Shown piece after piece: positions 51,067-59,968 of a stretch of 64,000 nt of DNA. Position 1 is the first letter of the stretch; the number at the start of each line of letters is the position of its first letter. This DNA comes from Massilia sp. Leaf139 (GTDB lineage Bacteria > Pseudomonadota > Gammaproteobacteria > Burkholderiales > Burkholderiaceae_D): NCBI RefSeq assembly GCF_001424165.1, contig NZ_LMOJ01000001.1, positions 957,194-1,021,193 on the forward strand, in the 5' to 3' direction. The translations under genes and the position numbers were made by a program. Below the pieces are notes generated by a model, which saw nothing but the letters and a program-made list of their open reading frames with translations, was not told where the DNA came from and did no database searches.

Positions 51067-51549
51067 ATGCCAACGACGAAGACAGATCTGTTCCGGGCCA
51101 TGAAGACCGGCCAATCCGACGGCGAGTTCCATATCGAGGGGGTGGCGCGCGACGGCCTCCTCTATCCGCGCTTCGAAGCGACCGAATACTACGATGCCGA
51201 CAAGGTCAAGCGCGTCAGCCAGGCCGACATCGACATCAAGCGCAACGACGTCAGCGGCGAACTCGAGGTGCAGACGAAGGGCGGCACCTCGCTGCACGAC
51301 AAGAGCGGCTGGTTCGGCCACGACGACTGGCGCTACTTCCAGATCCCGAACGGAACCGATTATCCTGAGGGGATCGTGCTCCATAAGGGCAAGGGAGCGA
51401 AGCAGAACCGGGCCAGGACGGTCAGGGCGACGCACTACCAGATCGAGCCCAAGATCCCGATGACGGTCGATGCCTTCAAGGGGGCGCTCGACACCTTCGC
51501 GCGCGCGGCCGTGGTGCGCAGCATCGCGCTTGCAAAAGCGGTCAAATAA
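51067..51549 (+). CDS. Tse2-like T6SS toxin
   Basis: A 160-residue protein resembling P. aeruginosa Tse2, an ADP-ribosyltransferase-fold toxin that acts in the cytoplasm of the target and travels in Hcp. Recalled from memory, these parts align: TDLFRA near the N-terminus, GGTSLHDKSG, IPNGTDYPEGI, RATHYQIEPKIPM and a C-terminal helix LDTFARAAVVRS. Length is about that of Tse2 (158). No signal peptide. A very good AGGAAGGA ribosome site precedes ATG 51067. The next gene resembles the Tsi2 immunity protein, which strongly supports the call. Confidence 0.85.
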   Translation: MPTTKTDLFRAMKTGQSDGEFHIEGVARDGLLYPRFEATEYYDADKVKRVSQADIDIKRNDVSGELEVQTKGGTSLHDKSGWFGHDDWRYFQIPNGTDYPEGIVLHKGKGAKQNRARTVRATHYQIEPKIPMTVDAFKGALDTFARAAVVRSIALAKAVK

Positions 51550-51565
51550 ACGATAAGGAACTGCC

Positions 51566-51793
51566 ATGCCGGAAATCAGTGGAAAGACGCTTGCCCTCGC
51601 GGTGCAGGCAATCGATGCGGAGATACGCAGGCTGCGCACGCTGCCCGACGACCGGGTGGTGCCGGGCGACGAGGAACTGCTGCTGCAGTACGAGATCGCG
51701 GCCGACGATCTCGAGGACGTGTACGCCGAGGCGGCCAAGTCGATCGTCAACCTGCCGCCTTACGAACGGCTGGTGCAGCGAGACGACGAGTAG
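51566..51793 (+). CDS. Tsi2-like immunity protein
   Basis: A 75-residue acidic helical protein that should bind and neutralise the toxin encoded 16 bases upstream. From memory it aligns with Tsi2 (77 residues) over most of its length: TLALAVQAIDAEIRRL, LLLQYEIAADDLEDVYAEA and NLPPYERLV. An AAGGAA site precedes the ATG. It ends the plus-strand run; the gene after it is on the other strand. Confidence 0.85.
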   Translation: MPEISGKTLALAVQAIDAEIRRLRTLPDDRVVPGDEELLLQYEIAADDLEDVYAEAAKSIVNLPPYERLVQRDDE

Positions 51794-51840
51794 CCCCTGA
51801 TGGCCGCCGCAATTACCCGCATCGGCGGCGCCGCGCCGGC

Positions 51841-53181
51841 TCAGGCCGCCCGGCGCGCCCCGATCACCAGCCCGCCCACGGGTGCGTCCAGTTCGGTGCG
51901 CAGCACGGCGCGCCGCAGCGCGGCCACCTCCAGGCCGGCCTGCTTGAACACGCCGCGCGCATATGCCTCGCCATGGCTATAGCGGCCGTGCGCATTCAGG
52001 CGGAAGGGCGGCGCGCCGTCGCCCGCGCATTCCTCGACCGTGAAGACCAGCAGGCCGCCGGGCCGCAGCGCGCACGCGGCGGCCGTGCTCACGTCTTCCA
52101 GCGCGCCGAAATAGCACAGGGTATCGGCCGAGACGACCAGGTCGTAACTAGCCGGGTGCGTCGCCAGCCAGGCGGTCAGCTCGGCCGCGTCCAGGCGGCG
52201 GTAGCCGCCGCGCGCGGCCGCCTTTTCCAGCATCTTCGGCGACAGGTCGACGCCGTCGAGCGCGCGCGCCCAGGGCGCAAGGATTGGCGCGCACAGGCCA
52301 GTGCCGCAACCGGCATCGAGCACGTCGAGCAATCCTTGGGGCGCGCCGGCGAGCTCGGCCACGAGCGCGCCGCACAGCGCCGGCGCGCGGTAATCGAGGC
52401 TGCTCAGCACCTCGTCGAAGCTGCTGGCGAAACGGTCGAAGGTCGTCTGCACATAGGCGTCGCTGGCGCGGCCGGGCGCCGGGTCGCCGCCGACGGCCGC
52501 GATCATGTGCGCGATCGCCGGGTTGTCGGGCTGCTGCGCCTGCCAGCGCCGGTAGACCTCCAGCGCCTCGGCCGTGCGTCGGCTCGACACCAGGGCCTGG
52601 CCGAGGTTGTGGTAGGCGTCGATGCTTTGCGGCGCCAGTTCGATGGCCTTGCAATAGGCCGTCATCGCCTCCTGCAGGTCGCCGAGAGCGCGCAGCGCGT
52701 TGCCGAGGTTGGCCCAGCAGTCGGCGAAGTCCGGCGCCAGCGCGAGCGCGCGCCGGTAGGCCTCGACCGCTTCCCGGCCGCGATTCTGGGCCTTGAGCAC
52801 GACGCCCAGGTTATTCCAGGCCGGCGCATATTCCGGACGGGCGGCGAGCACCGCGCGAAAGCTCTGTTCCGCACCATCGGCCAGGCCGAGTTCCTTCTGC
52901 ACGTTGCCGAGGTTGTTGCGGGCGTCGACGTAGCCGGGCGCCGCGGCGAGCGCGCGCCCGATCAGCGCGAGCGCGGCTTCGCGCCGGCCCTGCTGGTGCA
53001 GCAGCACGCCGAGGAAGTGCAGCGCATCCGGTTGATCGGGCGCCGCTGCGAGCAGGGCGCGGTAGCGCCGCTCGGCCTCGTTCAGCCGGCCGCTCCGGTG
53101 CGCACCGATGGCCTCGCGCAGGGCTGTCTCGAGCGGGGCTCGGCGCGCATGCGTACGGGCGGTATGCGGTTTTCTGGACAT
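51841..53181 (-). CDS. TPR protein with C-terminal SAM-dependent methyltransferase domain
   Basis: A 446-residue fusion. The N-terminal half has about six TPR units (residues 20-225, for example AWNNLGVVLKAQNRGREAVE and CWANLGNALRALGDLQEAMT); the C-terminal half is a class I methyltransferase (about 240-440, motif I VLDAGCGTGLCAPIL, then DLVVSADTLCYFG). It has no signal peptide. I use ATG 53181 because AGGAG lies six bases before it; a GTG two codons upstream is too close to that site. It is on the minus strand within the T6SS locus and its target is unknown. Modification of a T6SS component is possible but unsupported. Confidence 0.82.
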   Translation of the reverse strand: MSRKPHTARTHARRAPLETALREAIGAHRSGRLNEAERRYRALLAAAPDQPDALHFLGVLLHQQGRREAALALIGRALAAAPGYVDARNNLGNVQKELGLADGAEQSFRAVLAARPEYAPAWNNLGVVLKAQNRGREAVEAYRRALALAPDFADCWANLGNALRALGDLQEAMTAYCKAIELAPQSIDAYHNLGQALVSSRRTAEALEVYRRWQAQQPDNPAIAHMIAAVGGDPAPGRASDAYVQTTFDRFASSFDEVLSSLDYRAPALCGALVAELAGAPQGLLDVLDAGCGTGLCAPILAPWARALDGVDLSPKMLEKAAARGGYRRLDAAELTAWLATHPASYDLVVSADTLCYFGALEDVSTAAACALRPGGLLVFTVEECAGDGAPPFRLNAHGRYSHGEAYARGVFKQAGLEVAALRRAVLRTELDAPVGGLVIGARRAA

Positions 53182-53292
53182 GTGCACTCCTGCCGAAGAA
53201 GATGCTGCGAGCTTAAATCAAAATATTGCAACGATGTACATCTTCCCCCATACTTATTGAACAAATGGGGTGCGGCGTACGGGAGACAGGAC

Positions 53293-53682
53293 ATGCCGAA
53301 TCAGGTGTCGATGGGAGCGATGATGACCTGCAGTTTCGGCGCGGCGCCGTCCTCGCTGGTCGTCCTGCCCGCCAATAAGGTGCTGTGCGAAGGCCCGCCC
53401 GCGGCCAACATCCTCGATCACAAACCGCTGGTGAACATCCAGCCCTTCGGCGTCTGCAGCTCGATGGCCAATCCGGCGGTCGCCGCCGCCACCGCCGCCG
53501 CGCAGGGCGTGCTCACGCCGATGCCCTGCGTGCCCGCCACGGCCTCGCCCTGGGTGACCGGCGCACCGACCGTCACGATCGGGAAGATGCCGGCGCTCGA
53601 CAACGTGTCGAAATGCCTGTGCAACTACGGCGGCGTGATCGCCTTCAGCACGCCGGGCACCGCCAAGACCATGATCCCCTGA
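53293..53682 (+). CDS. PAAR-like DUF4280 spike-tip protein
   Basis: A 129-residue protein with the DUF4280 pattern: MPNQVSMGAMMTCSFGAAPS, then PFGVCSSMANPAVAAATAAA, LTPMPCVPATASPW and CLCNYGGVIAFSTPG. Such proteins cap the VgrG spike. It directly precedes vgrG (14 bases), as expected. It has no toxin extension. Confidence 0.85.
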   Translation: MPNQVSMGAMMTCSFGAAPSSLVVLPANKVLCEGPPAANILDHKPLVNIQPFGVCSSMANPAVAAATAAAQGVLTPMPCVPATASPWVTGAPTVTIGKMPALDNVSKCLCNYGGVIAFSTPGTAKTMIP

Positions 53683-53696
53683 CCAGCGCCGACACC

Positions 53697-55616
53697 ATGC
53701 GACCCATCCAAGCGCATCGCCAGATTGCCGTCACGTCCGCCCTCGGCCCCGACGCTCTGCTGTTTCGTTCGATGACGACCGACGAGCGGCTCGGACGCCT
53801 GCCGGTCTTCCGCATTCAGCTGCTCAGCACCGACAGCGCCATCGCCATCGCCGACGTGCTGGGCAAACCGATGGGCGTCGAGATGGAGCTGACTGGCGGC
53901 GGGTCGCGCCACTTCCACGGCATCGTCACGCGCTTCGGCGCCCTCGGCGCCAGCGGCGACCTGGCCGCCTACGAGGCCGTCGTGCATCCCTGGCTGTGGC
54001 TGTTGAAGAAGCGCGCCGATTCGCGCATCTTCCAGGACAAGTCGGTGCCCGACATCGTCAAGGAAGTGTGCGCCCAGTACGGCGGCGCGGCCTCGCTCGA
54101 CCTCCATTGCCTGACCGGCGACTACGCGGCGCTGCCGTATTGCGTGCAGTACCGCGAGACCGATTTCGATTTCGTCTGCCGCCTGCTGGAAGACGCCGGC
54201 ATCTATTTTCACTTCACCTATACGGCCGACAGCCACACGATGGTGCTGTGCGACGCCTCGAACACCCATGCGCCGATCGACGGCTACGACAGCCTGAAGT
54301 TCGCGCCCGAGCGCAACCGTACCGGCCTGCGCGAGGAGAGCGTGACCCAATGGAGCGCGTCCGGCGAGATCCAGTCGAGCCAATGTGTGCTGAACGATTT
54401 CAATTATGAAAAGGCCGGCGCCAGCATCAGCGGCGGCCTGCAGGCGAGCGCGCAGATCGAAGCCGGCTTCGGCCAGGCCGACTACCAGGTCTACGATTAC
54501 CCGGGCCGGTACGCCGAGGCGCGCGAGGGCGACGTGCTCGCCAAGGCGCGGCTGCAGCGCCTGCACGGCCAGACCGAGGAGATCGCGGCCACTACCGACG
54601 CGCGCGGCCTGTATCCGGGCGGCCTGTTCGCGCTCGACCACGATCCGGGCGGCGCGGACGGACGCCGGTACCTGGTCACGGCTGCGCGCTACCACATCAG
54701 CGACGGCGGCTACGGCAGCGGCGAAGACGCGGAAGCGCTGGAGGTGAGCTGCAGCCTGAGCGCGATCGGACACGATTTCCCCTACCGGCCGACCGCCACG
54801 GTCGCGCGTCCGATCGTGCACGGGCCGCAGACGGCGATCGTGGTCGGCAAGGCGGGCGAAGAGATCTGGACCGACAAGTACGGCCGCGTGAAACTGCAGT
54901 TCCACTGGGATCGGCTGGGCAAGGACGACGAGAACAGCTCGTGCTGGGTGCGCGTGGCGCAGGGCTGGGCCGGCAAGGGCTGGGGCGCGATGGCGGTGCC
55001 GCGCATCGGCATGGAAGTGGTGGTCAGCTTTCTGGAAGGCGACCCGGATCGGCCGCTGGTGACGGGCTGCGTCTACAACTCGGACGCCATGCCGCCATAC
55101 GAACTCCCGGGAGAGCAGACCAAATCGACCGTCAAGAGCCAGTCCTCGAAAGGCGGCGCCGGTTTCAACGAGCTGCGCTTCGAAGACAAGAAGGACAAGG
55201 AGGAAATCTTCATGCACGCCGAGCGCGACTTCCTGCGCGTGGTGAAGAACAACGATGCCCTCAAGGTCGGCTTCGAGACCGCCGACAAGGGCAACCAGAC
55301 CATCGACATCAAGAACGACCAGACCCTGAAGGTGGGCCACGACCAGTTCGAAACGGTCGACAACAACCAGAGCGTGGACATCAAGGGCAAGCAGGACGTC
55401 AAGGTCGGCACCACCATCGTCATCGAGGCGGGCACCTCGATCGAACTGAAGGTAGGCGGCAGCAGCATCAAGATCGAGGCCGCCAAGATCACGATCAAGG
55501 CGCCCGAGATCGAGGTCGCCGCCGACGCCAACGCCAAGGTCTCGGCGGGCGCGATGATGGACATCAAGGCCGGCGGCGTGATGACGATCGGCGGCGCGCT
55601 GGTGCAGATCAATTAA
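53697..55616 (+). CDS. vgrG: T6SS spike protein VgrG
   Basis: A 639-residue VgrG (TssI). The gp27-like part (about 1-370: LGRLPVFRIQLLSTDSAIAI, YCVQYRETDFDFVCRLLEDAG) is followed by the gp5 OB fold (KYGRVKLQFHWDRLG, WVRVAQGWAGKGWGAM) and a beta-helix rich in alternating Ile/Val/Lys (about 500-639). It ends at the helix without an effector domain. The start is ATG 53697 (MRPIQAHRQI), where homology begins. Confidence 0.95.
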   Translation: MRPIQAHRQIAVTSALGPDALLFRSMTTDERLGRLPVFRIQLLSTDSAIAIADVLGKPMGVEMELTGGGSRHFHGIVTRFGALGASGDLAAYEAVVHPWLWLLKKRADSRIFQDKSVPDIVKEVCAQYGGAASLDLHCLTGDYAALPYCVQYRETDFDFVCRLLEDAGIYFHFTYTADSHTMVLCDASNTHAPIDGYDSLKFAPERNRTGLREESVTQWSASGEIQSSQCVLNDFNYEKAGASISGGLQASAQIEAGFGQADYQVYDYPGRYAEAREGDVLAKARLQRLHGQTEEIAATTDARGLYPGGLFALDHDPGGADGRRYLVTAARYHISDGGYGSGEDAEALEVSCSLSAIGHDFPYRPTATVARPIVHGPQTAIVVGKAGEEIWTDKYGRVKLQFHWDRLGKDDENSSCWVRVAQGWAGKGWGAMAVPRIGMEVVVSFLEGDPDRPLVTGCVYNSDAMPPYELPGEQTKSTVKSQSSKGGAGFNELRFEDKKDKEEIFMHAERDFLRVVKNNDALKVGFETADKGNQTIDIKNDQTLKVGHDQFETVDNNQSVDIKGKQDVKVGTTIVIEAGTSIELKVGGSSIKIEAAKITIKAPEIEVAADANAKVSAGAMMDIKAGGVMTIGGALVQIN

Positions 55617-55666
55617 TGTTTTTCGCGCGAGTGCGCGTAGCTAACCCTGAGCAACCCTGAGACACG

Positions 55667-57193
55667 ATGCCGCTGACCCTGCGTATTCTCACCTTCCGTA
55701 ACCAGCCGGTGCCGCCGGCGCCCGCCGTGCGCTTCACCGAGGCGGGCGGCAGCATCGGCCGCTCGCCCGAGAACGCGCTGGTGCTGGACGACCCCAGCAA
55801 GTTCATCTCGCGCGTGCATGCGCGGGTGTTCGCGCAGGGCGGCAGCTTCATGCTGGAGGATCTGGGCAGCAACGCCAGCGTGGTCAACGACCGCCCGCTC
55901 GGCAAGGGCAGCCAGGTGGCGCTGGCCCACGGCGACCGCGTGCTGATCGGCGACTATCTTCTGCAGGCGGTGATCGAGGCGGCGCCGCCGGCCATGCCGC
56001 TGGCGCCGGCGCCCGTCAACGACGCCGCGCTGCCCCTGTTCGAACCGCCCCCGCCGCCGGCGCCGGTGCAGCTGCCGCCCTTGGATTTCGGCGCCTTTGC
56101 ACCGGCCCCGCCGGCGCCGGCCGCGGCGCCGGCCTATGTCGATGCGCTGGCGTACGCCAGCATCCTCGACGTCGGGCCCGGCCAGGGGGCGGGCGGCGAT
56201 CCGCTCGGCCTGAACCTGTTCGGCGCGGCACCGCAAGCGCCGCGGCGGGCGGCCGAGAGCGACCATGTGTCGCCGGAGCTGGCGGCCATGCCGCTCGCGC
56301 CGGCGCCCACGCCGGCACCCGCACCCGCGATGGCCCCATCCTCCGGCGGCTTCGCCATCCCGGACAACTACGATCCGCTGGCCGATTTCTTCCCGGCCGC
56401 GCCGGCGGCGGCGCCCGCTCCGGTAGCGCCACCGGCTGCATCCGCACCCGTGCCCGCGCCGGCGCCGCTCCCGGTCGAGACGGATCTTGATGCCACCGCG
56501 GTGGTGGCGCCGGAGCCGCCGGCCGTGCCTGCACCTGAACCTGCACCTGCACCCGCGGCCGCTCCCGTACAATCCGCGCCGCCTGCATCCGCCGGTGCCG
56601 ACGACGCCGTGCTGGAAGCCCTGTTGCGCGGCCTGGGCCTGCCCGACCTCAAGCTGCAGCGTCCAGCCACCGAAGTCGCCGAACTGGTCGGCGCCATGCT
56701 GCGCGAGGCCACCGCCGGTACCATCGACGTGCTGATGGCGCGCGCGCTCACGAAGAAGGAAAGCCGGATCGAGATGACCATGCTGTCGATCCGCTCCAAC
56801 AACCCGCTCAAGTTCTTCCCAAATCCCGACGCGGCGCTGACCCAGATGCTGACGGGCGCGATGGCCGGCTACATGCCGCCGCGCGAAGCCATGGCAAGCG
56901 CCTTCGACGACCTGCGTGCCCACGAGCTGGCCGTCATCGCCGGCATGCGCGCGGCCCTGGGCGCGGTGCTGCACCGCTTCGACCCGGCCCGCATCGAGGC
57001 GCGCCTGGCCGTGCCGACCGTGATGGACAAGATGCTGTCTTCGAACCGCAAGGCGAAGATGTGGGATCGGCTGGTGGAGCTGTACGGCGAGATTGCGCGC
57101 GAGGCCGACGACGACCTGCAGCGCCTGTACGGCGAAAGATTTTCGGAGGCCTACGAGCAGCAGGTAGCGCGCCTGCGCGCGGCCAAGGGGTGA
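55667..57193 (+). CDS. tagH: T6SS-associated FHA protein TagH
   Basis: A 508-residue regulator. An N-terminal FHA domain (about 20-105: SIGRSPENALVL, ISRVHARV, LGSNASVVND) binds phosphothreonine; a long Ala/Pro linker (about 107-310) leads to the TagH C-terminal domain (about 310-508: SIRSNNPLKFFPNPDAALTQ, REAMASAFDDLRAHELAVIA). It should assemble T6SS when a partner, for example TssL or the kinase at 37420, is phosphorylated. It is 50 bases after vgrG. Confidence 0.92.
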   Translation: MPLTLRILTFRNQPVPPAPAVRFTEAGGSIGRSPENALVLDDPSKFISRVHARVFAQGGSFMLEDLGSNASVVNDRPLGKGSQVALAHGDRVLIGDYLLQAVIEAAPPAMPLAPAPVNDAALPLFEPPPPPAPVQLPPLDFGAFAPAPPAPAAAPAYVDALAYASILDVGPGQGAGGDPLGLNLFGAAPQAPRRAAESDHVSPELAAMPLAPAPTPAPAPAMAPSSGGFAIPDNYDPLADFFPAAPAAAPAPVAPPAASAPVPAPAPLPVETDLDATAVVAPEPPAVPAPEPAPAPAAAPVQSAPPASAGADDAVLEALLRGLGLPDLKLQRPATEVAELVGAMLREATAGTIDVLMARALTKKESRIEMTMLSIRSNNPLKFFPNPDAALTQMLTGAMAGYMPPREAMASAFDDLRAHELAVIAGMRAALGAVLHRFDPARIEARLAVPTVMDKMLSSNRKAKMWDRLVELYGEIAREADDDLQRLYGERFSEAYEQQVARLRAAKG

Positions 57194-57245
57194 GCGTCGC
57201 AGTCCTCCTCATTCATTCGCATTGATCCTTATCTGAAAGGGCACC

Positions 57246-58577
57246 ATGGCGTGGAAGAACAAGGTGGTCTGGTCCGAAGGCATGCTGCTGCAGCCGCAGC
57301 ACCTGCAGCAGCACGACCGCTATTGGCAAAGCCAGCTCGAGACCCGGGTCGGCGCGCTGCGCCCCTATAGCTGGGGCTTCTCGGAGCTGCAGATCGACGA
57401 GCACCAGCTGGCGCTGGGCAAGCTGGCGCTGCGCTCCTGCAGCGGCGTGCTGCCCGACGGGACGCCCTTCATGCTGCCTGCCGACGACGAGTTGCCGCTG
57501 CCGCTCGACCTGCCGCCGGATGCGCGCAACGTGGCGGTGGTGCTGGCCTTGCCCCTGCGCCGCCACGGCGTCGCCGAGGTGGCCGACGGCGACGGTGTCG
57601 ACAACTTCGCACGCCACCGCAGCGACGACTACGAGGTCTGGGACAGCAATGGCCTGGACAACAGCGCCTCCGTCCAGATCGGCAAGCTGCGCCTGCGCCT
57701 GGCGCTGGCGCCGCAAGTGGCCAACGCCTATGCCACGCTGGGCGTCGCGCGCATCGTCGAGCGCCGCACCGACGACCGGCTGGTGATCGATCCCGAGTAC
57801 AGCCCGCCGTGCCTGGATTACCGCGCCGCGCCGCGTCTGGCGGCCTTCGCCGACGAGCTGGTGGGCCTGCTGCATGCGCGTGGCGACCTGCTGGCGGCGC
57901 GCCTGTCGCAGCCCGGCACCGCGGGCGCCGCCGAAATCAAGGATTTCCTGCTGCTGCAGCTGCTGAACCGGGTGGAGCCGTTGATGATCCACCTGGCCGG
58001 GGCCAGCGGCATCCATCCCGAGACCCTGTATGCGACGCTGGTCTCGCTGGCCGGCGAGCTGGCCACTTTCACCGAACCAGGCAAGCGCGCTGCCGCCTAC
58101 CCGATCTATCGCCATGACGCGCTCGGCGAGACTTTCGCGCCCGTGATCGCCGACCTGCGGCGCGCGCTCTCGACCGTACTCGACACCGGCGCCGTGCCGA
58201 TTCCGCTCGACGAGCGCCAGTTCGGCATCCGGGTTGCGGTGGTGCCGGATCGCGAGCTGCTGCGTTCGGCGGTCTTCGTGCTGGTGGTGAACGCGCACAT
58301 GCCGCCGGAAGCCCTGCGCGGCGCCTTTCCGGCCCAGGTCAAGATCGGCTCGGTGGAAAAGATCCGCGACCTGGTCAACCTGCAGCTGCCCGGCATCGGG
58401 CTGCGCCCCTTGCCGGTGGCGCCGCGCCAGCTGCCGTTCTATGCCGGCCATACCTATTTCGAACTCGACAGCGGCAGCGAATACTTCCAGCACCTGCACC
58501 AGTCGGCCGGCTTTGCGATGCACGTGGCCGGCGACTTCCCGGGTTTGCAGATGCAGTTCTGGGCCATCAGGAGATAG
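57246..58577 (+). CDS. tssK: T6SS baseplate-membrane connector TssK
   Basis: A 443-residue TssK. The start KVVWSEGMLLQPQHLQQHDR is diagnostic; other typical segments are YSWGFSELQIDEHQLALGKL and the C-terminal HTYFELDSGSEYFQHLHQSA. An AAAGGG site precedes the ATG. Seven bases separate it from tssL. Confidence 0.95.
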   Translation: MAWKNKVVWSEGMLLQPQHLQQHDRYWQSQLETRVGALRPYSWGFSELQIDEHQLALGKLALRSCSGVLPDGTPFMLPADDELPLPLDLPPDARNVAVVLALPLRRHGVAEVADGDGVDNFARHRSDDYEVWDSNGLDNSASVQIGKLRLRLALAPQVANAYATLGVARIVERRTDDRLVIDPEYSPPCLDYRAAPRLAAFADELVGLLHARGDLLAARLSQPGTAGAAEIKDFLLLQLLNRVEPLMIHLAGASGIHPETLYATLVSLAGELATFTEPGKRAAAYPIYRHDALGETFAPVIADLRRALSTVLDTGAVPIPLDERQFGIRVAVVPDRELLRSAVFVLVVNAHMPPEALRGAFPAQVKIGSVEKIRDLVNLQLPGIGLRPLPVAPRQLPFYAGHTYFELDSGSEYFQHLHQSAGFAMHVAGDFPGLQMQFWAIRR

Positions 58578-58583
58578 AGCGCC

Positions 58584-59897
58584 ATGAGCACACAGGAGCC
58601 ACCCGTACCGAAGCAGGATCCGGATGCGACCATGCTGGTGCTGAATCCTGGCGGACGGCGCGCGCCGGCGCAGGCCGCAGCGGCCACGCCGCCGCCGCCC
58701 GACACCGCGGTGCCGGTGCATGCGGTGCCGCCGGACAGCGGCCTCAATCCGCTGGTGCGCGCGGCCAACCCGCTGCTCGACCTGGTCGTCCCGCTGCGCT
58801 TCACCGCCCAGCCGCCCGATCTGGGCCAGCTACGCGAACGGCTGGCCCAGGCCATCCGCACTTTCGAGACCGAGGCGCGCGCCGCCAAAGTGCCGCTCGA
58901 AGCCATCGCCGCCGCGCGCTACGCGCTCTGCACCCTGCTTGACGAGGCGATCGCCGGCACCGCCTGGGGCAGCGGGGTCTGGGGTTCGCGCAGCCTGCTG
59001 GTCGCCTTCCATAACGAGGCCTCGGGCGGCGAAAAATTCTTCCTCGTGCTGCAGCGCCTGAGCCAGGATCCGGCTCAGCACCTGGATTTGCTGGAGCTGA
59101 TGTACCTGTGCCTGGCCCTCGGCCTGGAAGGGCGCTTCCGCCTGGTCGAGGGCGGCCAGGCGCAGCTGGCGACCCTGCGCGAGCGCCTGCTGGCCCTGAT
59201 CCGCCAGCACCGCGGCCCGCTGGAAACCGACCTGTCGCCGCACTGGCGCGGCGCCGCCGCCCCGAGCGCCTCGCCGCTGCGGCGCACGCCGGTCTGGGTG
59301 CTGGCCGCGGTCGCCGGGGTGCTGCTGCTGGCGGCGCACCTGACGGCTTCCACCATCCTGAACCGCGCTTCCGACCCGGTGTTCGCCAAGCTCTCCGCGC
59401 TGCGCCAGGAGCGTGCGCCGGCCGCGCCCGTGACACCTGCCGCGCCGGCGGCGCCATCACGCGTGGCCGGCTTCCTGGCGCCGGAGGTGGCGCAGGGTCT
59501 GGTGACCGTCAGCGAGACGGCGGGGCGCACCATGATCACCCTGCGCGGCGAGGGCATGTTCGGTTCCGGCAGCGCCGAGGTCAACGCCGGCATGACGGGG
59601 CTGCTGGCGCGCATCGGCGAGGCGCTGGCGACCCTGCCCGGCAAGGTGATCGTCATCGGCCACACCGACAATACGCGGCCCGGCGTCTCGGCGCGCTTCC
59701 CGTCGAACTACGACCTGTCGAAAGCGCGCGCCCAGAGCGTGCTCGATGCGCTGGCGGCACGCGCCGGCCCGGCGTCGCGCTACAGCGTCGAGGCGCGCGG
59801 CGACGCAGAACCCCTGGTGCCGAACGACAGCCCGGCCGGGCGCGCGCGCAACCGCCGCGTGGACGTGGTGGTGCTGGCGCCAGTGAGTCAACCCTAG
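58584..59897 (+). CDS. tssL: T6SS membrane protein TssL with OmpA-like domain
   Basis: A 437-residue TssL (DotU/IcmH family). The cytoplasmic part (about 45-215: NPLLDLVVPLRFTAQPPDLG, TLLDEAIAGTAWG, LYLCLALGLEGRFRLVEGG) precedes one membrane helix (about 233-255) and a periplasmic OmpA-like peptidoglycan-binding domain (about 300-437: GHTDNTRPG, NRRVDVVV). The N-terminus has DPDATMLVLNPGG around Thr16. In A. tumefaciens TssL is phosphorylated near the same place (Thr14) by PpkA and then binds an FHA protein, so this site is probably functional. Confidence 0.94.
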   Translation: MSTQEPPVPKQDPDATMLVLNPGGRRAPAQAAAATPPPPDTAVPVHAVPPDSGLNPLVRAANPLLDLVVPLRFTAQPPDLGQLRERLAQAIRTFETEARAAKVPLEAIAAARYALCTLLDEAIAGTAWGSGVWGSRSLLVAFHNEASGGEKFFLVLQRLSQDPAQHLDLLELMYLCLALGLEGRFRLVEGGQAQLATLRERLLALIRQHRGPLETDLSPHWRGAAAPSASPLRRTPVWVLAAVAGVLLLAAHLTASTILNRASDPVFAKLSALRQERAPAAPVTPAAPAAPSRVAGFLAPEVAQGLVTVSETAGRTMITLRGEGMFGSGSAEVNAGMTGLLARIGEALATLPGKVIVIGHTDNTRPGVSARFPSNYDLSKARAQSVLDALAARAGPASRYSVEARGDAEPLVPNDSPAGRARNRRVDVVVLAPVSQP

Positions 59898-59918
59898 CCA
59901 ACCCTAGCCAACCCTGGC
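59889..59918 (+). repeat. three tandem copies of CAACCCTAGC
   Basis: Copies at 59889-59898, 59899-59908 and 59909-59918 (last with one change) at the tssL stop codon. A similar motif (CTAACCCTGAGCAACCCTGA) lies at 55641-55660 just before tagH. Role unknown. Confidence 0.5.
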
Positions 59919-59968
59919 GCTGCATACCGAACCGTTCTTTAGACTACTGGCCGCTGCGGCGGAAGATC

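Noticed and set aside
53697..55616. Evolved VgrG with a C-terminal effector
   Set aside because: The protein ends with the ordinary beta-helix; there is no extra domain.
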